From Bizionia sp. M204 (GTDB taxonomy: Bacteria; Bacteroidota; Bacteroidia; Flavobacteriales; Flavobacteriaceae), in contig NZ_CP046242.1 of NCBI RefSeq assembly GCF_023205095.1, positions 2,655,001 to 2,719,000 of the forward strand: a DNA stretch of 64,000 nucleotides. Reading direction: 5' to 3'. The position numbers were made by a program, and so were the translations under genes. Every line of letters begins with the position of its first letter. Position 1 is the stretch's first letter. Positions 54,890 to 63,659 of this stretch are shown piece by piece. The notes under the pieces are model-generated. The model ran no database searches. It was given only the letters and a program-made list of their open reading frames with translations, and was not told the origin of the DNA.

Positions 54890-55558
54890 ATGAAAAAGTT
54901 TCTACTTTATGCTTTAGGATTGTTTTGCTTGAGTTGTACTATTCAATATGAAGGTGATACGCGTCTTGTAGCCAATGGGCAATTGCTAGACCGCAATGCC
55001 AATCCAATTCCAAATCTTGATATTGAAATTTGGGCTTACACAGATTACAACGGTTCCTATGGAAATTCTAGCGATTTAATTTCCTTAACAAAAACCAATA
55101 ATTTAGGCGAATTTGAAATGGTGTTTCCAAAAGCCAAAGGAAATATATCCTACGAAATAAAAGCTTTGGACAACACGTATACGTATCAAAACAAAACGGT
55201 TTCAAATATTAAAGCTTTCAATTTTGTAGACTATACGTTTTCATCAACCAACCTATTTACTTTGATTGAAATAGATGACATTATGCAGCTAACCATTATT
55301 CTGAATAATGTAAACACAGAAAATCAAATTATAGATATTTCCATAGATGGCATTTTGGCTAAAAATCATGTTTATGCGAATCCTATAGAGGAACCTGAAC
55401 CTTATTATTACGGCAGTTATTATGAAACCGTTGCTAAAAACCAAACGCTTATTATCCATTACGATGTAAGAAATAATAACACACAAACCGTTTCTTCGTT
55501 TCAAGAAATACTTGATGTTAGCGATGAAGATATTTATGAATACACCCTAAATTATTAA
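54890..55558 (+). CDS. Lipoprotein with a carboxypeptidase-regulatory-like domain
   Basis: 222 residues, lipobox at LSC (Cys16). Residues 25-115 look like a beta-sandwich of the regulatory-domain type (ANGQLLDRNANPIPNLDIE, NNLGEFEM). The C-terminal part is unrecognised. It is followed after 3 bp by a barrel protein, so both likely act together at the cell surface. Function unknown. Confidence 0.75.
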   Translation: MKKFLLYALGLFCLSCTIQYEGDTRLVANGQLLDRNANPIPNLDIEIWAYTDYNGSYGNSSDLISLTKTNNLGEFEMVFPKAKGNISYEIKALDNTYTYQNKTVSNIKAFNFVDYTFSSTNLFTLIEIDDIMQLTIILNNVNTENQIIDISIDGILAKNHVYANPIEEPEPYYYGSYYETVAKNQTLIIHYDVRNNNTQTVSSFQEILDVSDEDIYEYTLNY

Positions 55559-55561
55559 GTA

Positions 55562-56179
55562 ATGAAACATTTTTTAATAGTGATTCTCTTGTGCCCAGTT
55601 TTTGTTTTTGCACAAGAAAATCGCCGTACGGAATTTGAATCTGAGTTTGAACCTCGACCAGAATTCTACATTTACATGATAAATCATAATAATTTTGGCG
55701 ACAACTATCTATCCGAAGCTAATGATCCAAATTTTCTAGGAGTTGGACTTCAAATAAATGCTTTTAAAGCTTATAATTTTAAAATAGGTATTGGTGGTGA
55801 ATATATGGAGTATACGGTAACCAACAAAACATTAGGTGGCAACATTAACAAGTCCTTTTATTATGCTGCGTATCTTAAACTGCAATATGAAATAGATTTT
55901 AAGGACAGTTGGGCTGTTGAACCTTTAATAGGTATTGGTAGAACTAGAATCCACCAAAAAAGTGGTTCGAAAGATTTCGATGATTTTTACGGAACCGCAT
56001 TTTACCTAGGTAGTAACTTACTCTATAAATTTACAGATCATGTGGCTGTGTATCTAGGCGCAAATTATAATTATACACAGTTTGATGTTAAAACAGCTAC
56101 TGCTTATAAGGATTTCTTTCAAAAAGCCAATCAAATTCAAGTCCAGCTAGGCTTAATTTTTTCGATTGGCAATAATTAG
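55562..56179 (+). CDS. Small outer-membrane beta-barrel protein
   Basis: 205 residues with signal peptide (residues 1-18, VFAQ). The rest is amphipathic strands (IGIGGEYMEYTV, AYLKLQYEI, VAVYLGANYNYTQF) ending in a terminal strand LGLIFSIGNN, in the size range of OmpA/OmpW-type 8-strand barrels. Same transcript as the lipoprotein upstream. Confidence 0.75.
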   Translation: MKHFLIVILLCPVFVFAQENRRTEFESEFEPRPEFYIYMINHNNFGDNYLSEANDPNFLGVGLQINAFKAYNFKIGIGGEYMEYTVTNKTLGGNINKSFYYAAYLKLQYEIDFKDSWAVEPLIGIGRTRIHQKSGSKDFDDFYGTAFYLGSNLLYKFTDHVAVYLGANYNYTQFDVKTATAYKDFFQKANQIQVQLGLIFSIGNN

Positions 56180-56274
56180 AAAAACTGTTTTGAATATTTT
56201 TTTAAAATGGAATTCCGCTAAAGCTCCATTTAGTTTTGCATTTCTATTTTATGCGAGGGTTAAACTGAATTCGC

Positions 56275-56928
56275 TCAAATGCTCATTTCAGGGATTGTGC
56301 CTTCTATAATTAAAGTGCCTTCCGTTGCTTTTTGAATCTCTTCAATAGAAACACCTGGCGCACGTTCTAAAAGCTTGAAGCCTTTATCTGTAACTTCTAT
56401 AACCGCAAGATTCGTCACAATTTTTTTAACGCAACCAACACCAGTTAATGGCAATGAGCAACGTTTTAGTAGTTTAGATTCGCCTGCTTTGTTTGTATGC
56501 ATCATAGCCACGATTATGTTTTCAGCACTTGCCACTAAATCCATAGCACCACCCATACCTTTTACCATTTTGTTTGGAATTTTCCAGTTGGCAATGTCGC
56601 CATTTTCCGCCACTTCCATGGAACCTAATATGGTTAAATCTACATGTTGCCCACGAATCATAGAAAAACTCATAGCCGAATCGAAGAAACTAGCTCCTGG
56701 TAAGGTGGTAATGGTTTGTTTTCCGGCATTTATAATATCGGCATCTTCTTCGCCTTCAAAAGGAAATGGTCCCATGCCAAGCACGCCATTTTCACTTTGA
56801 AATTCTACTTCTATATCGTCTCGCACGTAATTGGCAACCAAGGTTGGAATACCAATTCCTAAATTCACGTAGTAACCGTCTTGAACTTCCTGTGCTATGC
56901 GTTTTGCTATTCCGTTTTTATCTAACAT
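56275..56928 (-). CDS. scoB: 3-oxoacid CoA-transferase subunit B
   Basis: 217 residues with the catalytic Glu in FQSENGVLG (about residue 47) and GMGGAMDLV. Works with ScoA to move CoA between succinyl-CoA and acetoacetate or a related 3-oxoacid. Normally abuts scoA; here a four-helix-bundle cassette lies between them. Confidence 0.94.
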   Translation of the reverse strand: MLDKNGIAKRIAQEVQDGYYVNLGIGIPTLVANYVRDDIEVEFQSENGVLGMGPFPFEGEEDADIINAGKQTITTLPGASFFDSAMSFSMIRGQHVDLTILGSMEVAENGDIANWKIPNKMVKGMGGAMDLVASAENIIVAMMHTNKAGESKLLKRCSLPLTGVGCVKKIVTNLAVIEVTDKGFKLLERAPGVSIEEIQKATEGTLIIEGTIPEMSI

Positions 56929-56956
56929 GTTTTAATAATTTGAAGATTTGTTAATT

Positions 56957-57345
56957 TGATGATTTGAAAATTAGCTTTGTTTACTACTTGATATTATTTT
57001 CGACATAATTTTAATTATGGATTTCAAATCGTCATTAATTAGTTTGTCTGGCGTTGGATAATGCTGTGATTGTTCACATAACTTTAACCAATACTGTTAT
57101 TCATCTGCTTCTTTAGCCGCAATTTTAAATTTATGAATAAAATCTTTTTTGCTCTCTGCATTCTGTGCTTCTGCTACGTTAGCACCAATAGATGTTCCAC
57201 TTCTAAATATTTGAGAAGCCATTTCATATTTATGATTCTTTCTAATTTCTTCAGAAAAATCAATGATATTCAATGATAATTTGAAAGTTAGCGTCACTAT
57301 AATATTTTCCTTATCGTTCCTCATCTTCAAATTTTCAAATCATCA
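56957..57345. repeat. 16-bp perfect inverted repeats flanking the dead four-helix-bundle gene
   Basis: TGATGATTTGAAAATT (56957-56972) and its exact reverse complement (57330-57345) bracket the gene from just before its start to its ancestral stop. Left of the first copy a degenerate 8-bp tandem (ATTTGAAG, ATTTGTTA, ATTTGATG, ATTTGAAA) runs through 56938-56970. Confidence 0.7.
56971..57324 (-). pseudogene. Four-helix-bundle protein (23S rRNA intervening-sequence family) with a premature stop
   Basis: Starting at ATG 57324 (MRNDKENIIV), residues include IFRSGTSIGANVAEAQNAES, the hallmark of the PF05635 four-helix-bundle family. A TAA at 57099-57097 ends the frame at residue 75, but the same frame continues with QYWLKLCEQSQHYPTPDKLI and stops at 56973-56971, giving the family's normal length of about 117. 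So a single codon has become a stop. The gene sits between scoB and scoA, flanked by 16-bp inverted repeats. Confidence 0.8.
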
Positions 57346-57351
57346 CATCGT

Positions 57352-58053
57352 TTAATCCCTTTTTCTAACTGTACGTTGTTCAATACGTTTTTCGTAGTTT
57401 TTACCTTCAAAAATACGTTGCACAAAAATTCCAGGTATATGGATTTGGTTGGGATTTAGTTCACCAACTGGTACTAATTCTTCAACCTCAACAACGGTTA
57501 TTTTGGCTGCACCACACATATTTGGATTAAAGTTTCTGGCTGTTCCCTTAAAAATTAAATTCCCAGCAGCATCACCTTTCCAAGCTTTTATAAAAGCAAA
57601 ATCGGCTTTAAAAGCATGTTCTAACACATACATTTTACCATCAAATTCGCGGGTTTCTTTACCTTCGGCAACTTCCGTCCCATAACCAGCAGGTGTGTAA
57701 ATAGCTGGGAAACCAGCCTGTGCTGCACGACAACGTTCGGCTAATGTTCCTTGCGGAATTAATTCCACATCCAATTCACCACTTAACATTTGACGCTCAA
57801 ACTCATCATTCTCACCAACGTAAGAGGAAATCATTTTTTTTATTTGGCGTTTGTGCAGCAATAATCCCAATCCGAAATCGTCCACACCAGCATTATTAGA
57901 AATACAGGTTAAACCTTTTACTTCCAATTCTACCAATTTGGCGATACAGTTTTCTGGAATACCACTTAATCCAAAACCGCCAAACATAAAGGTCATATTA
58001 TCGGTTACACCTTGCAAGGCTTCATTAATATCTGCAACTTGTTTATTAATCAT
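57352..58053 (-). CDS. scoA: 3-oxoacid CoA-transferase subunit A
   Basis: 233 residues from ATG 58053 ([13 protein letters not shown]); an upstream ATG at 58083 only adds ten residues. It has the glycine-rich [15 protein letters not shown] and [14 protein letters not shown] segments and [15 protein letters not shown]. Forms a heterotetramer with ScoB. Confidence 0.94.
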   Translation of the reverse strand: MINKQVADINEALQGVTDNMTFMFGGFGLSGIPENCIAKLVELEVKGLTCISNNAGVDDFGLGLLLHKRQIKKMISSYVGENDEFERQMLSGELDVELIPQGTLAERCRAAQAGFPAIYTPAGYGTEVAEGKETREFDGKMYVLEHAFKADFAFIKAWKGDAAGNLIFKGTARNFNPNMCGAAKITVVEVEELVPVGELNPNQIHIPGIFVQRIFEGKNYEKRIEQRTVRKRD

Positions 58054-58161
58054 ATTCTGTTTTTTTGCTTCCGAAAAATACAAAATAAAAAAGCCATTCG
58101 GAAGGGAATGGCTTTTGAAATTTTTGGGTGTGAATTACTTATCAATAAAGACAAATTGACA

Positions 58162-60840
58162 TTATAGTTTATAAGCCACTTTAAACATAAAAATTCGTGG
58201 CATAATAAAGGTTTTGCCATCGCTTATATAAAAGCTTGAAAATGAATTTTGCTGTTTAAATTCGGTATTAAAAATGTTTGAAATACCCATTTCAAAACCC
58301 CAAGGACTATTTTCTGTTTGATAGAAAAGTGATGCATTAGCGTTGTCAAATTGATTTTTTATACCAGCTGTTTTATTCTTATAATTGTTGAATGTGTAAT
58401 CGGCTTTGAAAATAAAATCGTTTAGAAAATCATATTCTAAAGCGGTGAAAATCTCATTGTTTTCAAATTTTGTTTTGTTTCCAAAGGCTTGATAATTACT
58501 AAAATCCTTGGTGTAAGCAATTTCGAAATTAGGCCAATTTTTAAAAAATGATTCTGCGCTAATCGTGGAAGAAACGCCTTTAGAAATATTTAAATTTGTT
58601 TGATTATTAACCAACTGATAAAAATCATTATAGGTAAAGCGACTTTTAAATTTATAGCTAATTTTTCTAATTTTCTTATTAATGGCGCCATTTACCGTCC
58701 ACGTATGCTCTGGTTGACTAAACATTATTTGTGTACTGAATTGTTCAATACCATTTAACTGCGTAACGGTTTTAATTTGCTCAATTTTTTTAGTTAGGTT
58801 CGTCCCAACATTTAAATAAAAACCTTTAAAAAAACTAGATTTATAATAATTTAAACTAGCTGAATGATACAATTGATTTTCCAAACTCGTGTTCCCTTTA
58901 TAAACCCTATTAAAGTTAGATAGTACAAAATTGCCTGCAAGCTGGTCAACACTTGGAAAACGCGCTTGCAACTGGTATTTAAAATTAATTTTTTCGCTAT
59001 TATTAAATTCAATTTTAGTTGAAAATTGGGGTAATAATAAGGCTTTACTTTTAGAGTCTTTATCATTAAATTGGCTGGTGTTCCATAAATAAATATGGTA
59101 ATATAAAGCTGGCTTAAAGGTTGCAATACCTATTTGAAACTTATATTCTAAACCTATAAATGGATTAACAAACTGATATTGAAAATCATTACCAAAACCA
59201 GCACTTGAAAAATTGTTGATGCTGCCATCACTCAATAATTGCGCGTCATTTGAATACAGGTTATCAAAAGCGGCATTAATACCAATACTTGTATATAAAT
59301 GATTAAAACTATTTAATACCCAATAATCCTTAACTATAGCATTTGCCACATGGGTTTTTATTTTTTTTGTTTGACGAATATTATAAAAATCATCGGTTTC
59401 CAACGGAATTAACCCTTGTAGAATTTGCTGATTCGTTTGCCAATTAACAACAGGTTTATTATTTTGGAAAGTATAAGAAGCTTCTAAAGTACCAGTATGA
59501 CTGTCAGTTAGTTTTTTACTGTAACTAACCTGCTGTTCCAGATTAATATTTTTAATATCAGATTGCGTTGCTATTTGGTTGTTTTGCACAGGATTTATAG
59601 TTGAAATAAATCCTTGACTATCATTGTTAGAAATCTTTACAAAACTATTATAACTCAAATCTTCTTTAAAACTTGGTTTGTATTCATAGGTTAGTTTTCC
59701 GATGGTGAAAAAAGTATTTACTGTGTTATTGCTTGTTCTATCTTCTATAAATGGTGTTTCATTATCTAAATAAGCCGTATTCGTTTCGGTTTGTGTTTCT
59801 ATTTTGGCATTATTAGTAATAACATAAGCACTTATATCCGAATTTTTACTTATGGATTGCCTAATATTTCCAGCAGCAAATTGGTTGGTATTGGATTTAT
59901 AATCGTTATTGTTTAAATACCTGGAAAAATCGCTATTAAACAAATTAAAATAACTCCCAACATCGTCCATGAGTTTACCAAAACCTCCTTCAAACTCTAA
60001 ATAATCTCGAAATGTAAAACTCTTAACACCTGTATTATTCAAATCGCCTATAAAATTCAAGGTTGTTTCTGGACTATAGTAAAATATGTTTGGATGCACC
60101 ACATAACGTTCTTTTATTCCAGTTCCCGCTTCTACATCGCCAAACACAAACTTCTTTTTATCTGCTTTCAATTTTATGTTCATGGCTAAGGTCTCACTAT
60201 CTTTTAAGCCTTTCAGCATAGCAACTTCATTATAATTATCTAGCATTTCTACCTTATCAATGGCATCGGCAGGAATATTGTTTACGGCTAGTTTACTATT
60301 TCCAGTAAAAAAGACTTTATCTTCAACCAACACTTTGGTTACACGCTTCCCGTTGGATGTTACGTTACCATCTCTATCCACCTCAACACCAGGCAATTTT
60401 TTTAAAACATCACGCAGTTTACGTTCTTCGCCTGTTACAAATTTATCTGCTAAATATATAATGGTGTCTTTTTTTACGGTTACAGGTGGTGTGTAGTGCA
60501 GCTCTACTTCTGTAAGTTGATTTAAACTTTCTTTCAAAGAGAAATTTTTAGAAATATTTGTTTCGGCTGTGACTAGTGTAAACGTTTGTGGCTCGTATCC
60601 CAAATAACTAACTGTAACTTCATACGTTTGGTTCATCTCTAATTTTAAGAGATAGTTACCTGCTTTATCGGTAATTGAAAAACGCATATCGGCATTTTCA
60701 GCATCTGGAACAGCCAGAATATTAGCATATTCTAATGGGTTTTGGAGCGTATCTTTAATAACGCCTGTTACCTCAATATTCTGGGCTTGTAAAACTACAT
60801 GTGCCAAGAAAATGATAGCAGAAGTCAGTATATATTTCAT
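58162..60840 (-). CDS. TonB-receptor-like outer-membrane protein with carboxypeptidase-regulatory domain
   Basis: 892 residues: signal peptide (1-19), carboxypeptidase-regulatory-like domain (about 22-105), plug-like region (about 120-225, LPGVEVDRDGNVTSNGKRVTKV) and a long barrel ending MPRIFMFKVAYKL. This is the 'outer membrane beta-barrel' subfamily that commonly travels with GLPGLI proteins; it lies 30 bp after one here. Ligand unknown; the duplicated small protein upstream is one possibility (inference). Confidence 0.87.
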   Translation of the reverse strand: MKYILTSAIIFLAHVVLQAQNIEVTGVIKDTLQNPLEYANILAVPDAENADMRFSITDKAGNYLLKLEMNQTYEVTVSYLGYEPQTFTLVTAETNISKNFSLKESLNQLTEVELHYTPPVTVKKDTIIYLADKFVTGEERKLRDVLKKLPGVEVDRDGNVTSNGKRVTKVLVEDKVFFTGNSKLAVNNIPADAIDKVEMLDNYNEVAMLKGLKDSETLAMNIKLKADKKKFVFGDVEAGTGIKERYVVHPNIFYYSPETTLNFIGDLNNTGVKSFTFRDYLEFEGGFGKLMDDVGSYFNLFNSDFSRYLNNNDYKSNTNQFAAGNIRQSISKNSDISAYVITNNAKIETQTETNTAYLDNETPFIEDRTSNNTVNTFFTIGKLTYEYKPSFKEDLSYNSFVKISNNDSQGFISTINPVQNNQIATQSDIKNINLEQQVSYSKKLTDSHTGTLEASYTFQNNKPVVNWQTNQQILQGLIPLETDDFYNIRQTKKIKTHVANAIVKDYWVLNSFNHLYTSIGINAAFDNLYSNDAQLLSDGSINNFSSAGFGNDFQYQFVNPFIGLEYKFQIGIATFKPALYYHIYLWNTSQFNDKDSKSKALLLPQFSTKIEFNNSEKINFKYQLQARFPSVDQLAGNFVLSNFNRVYKGNTSLENQLYHSASLNYYKSSFFKGFYLNVGTNLTKKIEQIKTVTQLNGIEQFSTQIMFSQPEHTWTVNGAINKKIRKISYKFKSRFTYNDFYQLVNNQTNLNISKGVSSTISAESFFKNWPNFEIAYTKDFSNYQAFGNKTKFENNEIFTALEYDFLNDFIFKADYTFNNYKNKTAGIKNQFDNANASLFYQTENSPWGFEMGISNIFNTEFKQQNSFSSFYISDGKTFIMPRIFMFKVAYKL

Positions 60841-60870
60841 GCAATGACACTTTGAGTTTAGAAATAATAA

Positions 60871-61617
60871 TTACCTTCCAGAATTTTCTTTTAAAGTAGA
60901 AAAGGAAATAGTTTGCTGTTTTTGATAGTCCTCTTTACTTATAGTTTCACCTTCAGGCCAATTGATAACAATGAGTTTTTTAGGATTTAAGACGACTTTT
61001 TTAGCTACAAAATGCACAATATGGTCTTTATATTCCAAAACCAGACCAGGTAAATTGCCTACGTATTCTTTTGGCCCAAATGCTATTGGTATTTGTGGTG
61101 TGTACCAAACTTCAATGGCAACGGTTTCTTCATTCATTAATTCCTTGTATGCCATGGCTTTGTAACAAACATAATCACCAATTTTTTTAATATTTTTTGT
61201 TAATTTCCAATCAATGTGTTCAAGGTTACTTTCTATATAAAGATCGGTACTTGAGTTATCTTGTAAAATTTGTTTTTTTAGTAATAAATTGGTGTAATAG
61301 TCACCTTGAGCTACCGCTCTTACAGCTAACATTTTATTTCTATCCAAACCTCCCAAAACCATAGCATTAACTAATCCAAATTTAGATTGAAATCCATTAA
61401 AGCTTAATTTACATTCAAAATTTGATGCTGTTTCAGCCATACTACTAAAAATTTGAAGGGCTGATTTATTTGATTCTCTTTTATAACGTTCTGCAACTGC
61501 GTTATAAATTGGCTCTAAACTCACAGAATAGGCAACAACACCTGATACTTGCTTGCTTTGAGCAATACTATTTAAATGCATAAGTAGTACTAAAATACTG
61601 AAACAATATTTTTTCAT
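60871..61617 (-). CDS. GLPGLI family protein, copy 1
   Basis: 248 residues, signal peptide (1-19, LNSIAQ). The family hallmark appears as NLPGLVLEYKD (about residue 197), preceded by WYTPQIPIAFGPKEY. Function of the TIGR01200 family is unknown, but it typically neighbours a TonB-type barrel as here. Paralogue at 62323-63042. It is the second gene of the duplicated module, 77 bp after the small two-Cys protein. Confidence 0.9.
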   Translation of the reverse strand: MKKYCFSILVLLMHLNSIAQSKQVSGVVAYSVSLEPIYNAVAERYKRESNKSALQIFSSMAETASNFECKLSFNGFQSKFGLVNAMVLGGLDRNKMLAVRAVAQGDYYTNLLLKKQILQDNSSTDLYIESNLEHIDWKLTKNIKKIGDYVCYKAMAYKELMNEETVAIEVWYTPQIPIAFGPKEYVGNLPGLVLEYKDHIVHFVAKKVVLNPKKLIVINWPEGETISKEDYQKQQTISFSTLKENSGR

Positions 61618-61694
61618 ATTTGGATAAAATTAAAAAACCATATTACAAATAAATTAAGATAAATGTAATATGGTCTCTAGTTAATCTATAGTTT

Positions 61695-61904
61695 TTACTC
61701 GCACAATTCTAGTGCTGATTGCAGTACTGCACCAGTATAAAAACCGTCGCCACCAGAATACTCGTATATAAAATCTGCCAAATACCATGCATTCTCTTCA
61801 CAAGTTTTTTGTTTTTGTTCAATTTTTAATGCGCTTAAATTAACAGCATTAATGCTTCCTGCAAAAAATAATGTTAGAATGGTAATACTTAGTACTTTTC
61901 TCAT
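61695..61904 (-). CDS. Tiny exported two-cysteine protein, copy 1
   Basis: 69 residues from ATG 61904 (MRKVLSITIL), with a signal peptide to about residue 20 (FAGSINA). The mature part is short and acidic with just two cysteines: KTCEENAWYLADFIYEYSGG and ALELCE, about 33 residues apart. A longer frame to an ATG at 62108 is rejected, because the duplicate at 63085 loses that frame. Not recognised as any family; layout and length match the 66-residue paralogue MRKLLSIFCL. Confidence 0.75.
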   Translation of the reverse strand: MRKVLSITILTLFFAGSINAVNLSALKIEQKQKTCEENAWYLADFIYEYSGGDGFYTGAVLQSALELCE

Positions 61905-62113
61905 AATTTCTAAAATTTTAAACCTGTTATTAATTTTTAGAACAGGTTGCTTAATAAACATTTTTGGCTTATAGTAAAGCCTTGACGTTTTAACTTTAGA
62001 AGTTTTGTTGAAGTTATTGTTTTGAAGTTTTGTGTACGTTATCCATAATAGAATATAAATAAAAAACTGACACCAGTTTAAGATCTCGATCATGCTTCGA
62101 GCAACCATTTTAG
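61905..62113 (-). promoter_or_regulatory. Structured 5' leader of copy 1
   Basis: About 209 nt between the predicted start point (near 62113) and the ATG at 61904. Conserved hairpins: CTCGA/TCGAG (62085-62101), AAACTG/CAGTTT (62064-62079) and AACCTGTT/AACAGGTT (61921-61948, 16 nt before the ATG). Between them are four copies of GAAGTT/GACGTT at 11-15 nt spacing (61984, 61999, 62010, 62024). The first transcribed bases include AAGTTTC, complementary to these repeats. Compared with copy 2, stems are kept and loops differ, as for a structured RNA. Confidence 0.65.
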
Positions 62114-62119
62114 AAACTT

Positions 62120-62152
62120 CAAATCTAAACCAATTCCTCTCGGCTTTTCAAA
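62120..62152 (-). promoter_or_regulatory. Promoter of copy 1: TTTG-N21-TAGATTTG
   Basis: On the minus strand, TTTG (62152-62149), 21 bases, then TAGATTTG (62127-62120). Exactly the same elements and spacing occur in copy 2 at 63534-63502. Confidence 0.75.
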
Positions 62153-62226
62153 CCTAAAAAAAAAACTATTATGTACACAAGCTTTTTTAGAGAATTTTAT
62201 GTATTTCATCGAAAACTCAAAAAACC

Positions 62227-62243
62227 GTTACGGTTTTACCGTA
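62227..62243. promoter_or_regulatory. Palindrome TTACGG-N5-CCGTAA
   Basis: TTACGGTTTTACCGTAA, perfect 6+6 palindrome with a 5-bp centre, 84 bp upstream of the -33 element of copy 1. Copy 2 has TTACGGTTTTCCCGTAA at 63611-63627 in the same place. Half of it, TTACGGTTTTACCACA, is also upstream of both T9SS proteases (48132 and 52748). Confidence 0.6.
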
Positions 62244-62322
62244 AAAAGGGATCCTGTCCGCACTAATACTTTTTTACCTCTACTAAAATTGGTAAATTCG
62301 ATTGGTGTATTTTTAACTACTT

Positions 62323-63042
62323 TTAGTTTTTATCAAAAAAATCTGCCATTTTATCACCAACCATTTTTAGAAATTCAGCTTCTTTTATTGTTTTATCAGA
62401 ATTGGGTCTTTCTATAAATTTGACACTAGTGTCTTTTATTATTATATGTGACGCGTAAAATGTTAACTTTCTATTTATGGTTGCTTCTAATATCAATCCT
62501 GGTAAGCCAGTTAATCCGTTTGGACCATAAGAAACCGGTATTTTATTAGTAAACCAGGCTGTAATATTTGAGTTTAATGACTCCGCCTTATAGCATGTGA
62601 AATCTCCTATTTGTTTTGTTTCGTTCATAATTTTCCAAGACTCTTTGTTAAAAGGCATCAAAATATTAAAATTTATCCCAGAAAAATTCTTGTTTAATAT
62701 TTTCACCGAGTCTTGTGTGCTTGTGTAGTAAAGTCCTCGAATAAATATGGACGCCATATTATAATATGGATCTGTATCTAAAGCCATTTTTTCAACTTGA
62801 TAAAAAACACTTTCTTTTGAATTAAACTGAAGACGACATTCAATTAATTGACTGGCCTTGTTAATAGCCGTTATCCTGTTTTTAATAGAATTATCCAAGT
62901 TTTGATTTTTTAGATCATCTATTACTTTAACTTTATAATGTATTGTAGATATCGTCTCATGCTGTTGAGCAGTTGATATATGGATACAAAAAACTAAACT
63001 TAAAAAAGATGGAAAATACTTAACAAAACTAGGATAATTCAT
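62323..63042 (-). CDS. GLPGLI family protein, copy 2
   Basis: 239 residues, signal peptide (1-25, HISTAQ). The hallmark is exact: TGLPGLILEA at about residue 178, after WFTNKIPVSYGPNGL. Follows the small two-Cys protein gene by 42 bp. Distantly paralogous to copy 1 (same order of motifs, modest identity). No barrel gene follows this copy; the leader of copy 1 does. Confidence 0.9.
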   Translation of the reverse strand: MNYPSFVKYFPSFLSLVFCIHISTAQQHETISTIHYKVKVIDDLKNQNLDNSIKNRITAINKASQLIECRLQFNSKESVFYQVEKMALDTDPYYNMASIFIRGLYYTSTQDSVKILNKNFSGINFNILMPFNKESWKIMNETKQIGDFTCYKAESLNSNITAWFTNKIPVSYGPNGLTGLPGLILEATINRKLTFYASHIIIKDTSVKFIERPNSDKTIKEAEFLKMVGDKMADFFDKN

Positions 63043-63084
63043 ATGTGATAATTTACTTACTGGAGTGAATGCAAATAATGAATA

Positions 63085-63285
63085 TTAACAACCCTGAATA
63101 AGCAATAAAACTAATTCAGCTCCTTGGTCTTCAGAATAACCGTAATTTTCCATATAGTAGAAAGCTATTTCTCTTGCCTCATCAATACAGTCTTTTTTCT
63201 GAATTACCTCTTTGGCTATACTTTTATTTGATGTCATACTCATCATAAAGATAGACAAACAAAAAATACTCAATAATTTTCTCAT
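63085..63285 (-). CDS. Tiny exported two-cysteine protein, copy 2
   Basis: 66 residues from ATG 63285 (MRKLLSIFCLSIFMMSM), signal peptide to about residue 24 (NKSIA), with mature Cys residues in KKDCIDEAREIAFYY and IQGC about 34 apart (a further Cys is inside the signal peptide). Same start (MRK), layout and cysteine spacing as the 69-residue protein at 61695, but the mature parts differ strongly, which suggests rapid change under a fixed scaffold. Not recognised. Confidence 0.75.
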   Translation of the reverse strand: MRKLLSIFCLSIFMMSMTSNKSIAKEVIQKKDCIDEAREIAFYYMENYGYSEDQGAELVLLLIQGC

Positions 63286-63645
63286 AATTTCTAAAATATT
63301 AAACCTGTTTACAATTTATAGAACAGGTTGATTAATAAACGTGTTTAGCTTATAATAAAGCCTTGAAGTTTTAATTTAGAAGTTTTATTTGAAGTTATTG
63401 TTTTGAAGTTTTGTGTACGTTATCCATAATAGGATACAAATAAAAAAACTGACGCCAGTTTAAGATCTCGATCAAGCTTCGAGCAACCATTTTAGAAACT
63501 TCAAATCTAAAATAATTCCTCTCGGCTTTTCAAACCTAAAAAAAAAAATTACAATTTACACAAGCCTTTTTAGAGAATGTTATGCATTTCATCGAAAACT
63601 GAAAAACCCGTTACGGTTTTCCCGTAAAAAGGTCCAGTTTCAGCA
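63286..63645. repeat. 350-bp direct duplication (copy 2) of 61905-62265
   Basis: Leader, promoter and palindrome are repeated nearly base for base: for example TTAAGATCTCGATCA, GCTTCGAGCAACCATTTTAG and CTCTCGGCTTTTCAAACCTA occur in both. Similarity ends shortly after the TTACGG palindromes. Hairpin loops differ (ACAC versus ACGC; TCATGCT versus TCAAGCT) while stems agree; promoter TTTG-N21-TAGATTTG at 63534-63502; leader hairpin at 63302-63329. Regulatory elements are as described for copy 1. Confidence 0.85.
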
Positions 63646-63659
63646 CTTTAGGTTTTTTG

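Noticed and set aside
61695-62108. Long 137-residue frame starting at the leader ATG (62108)
   Set aside because: The duplicate leader at 63286-63485 starts with the same codons but shifts frame at an A run and stops, so the leader is not coding. Only the last 69 residues from 61904 are kept.
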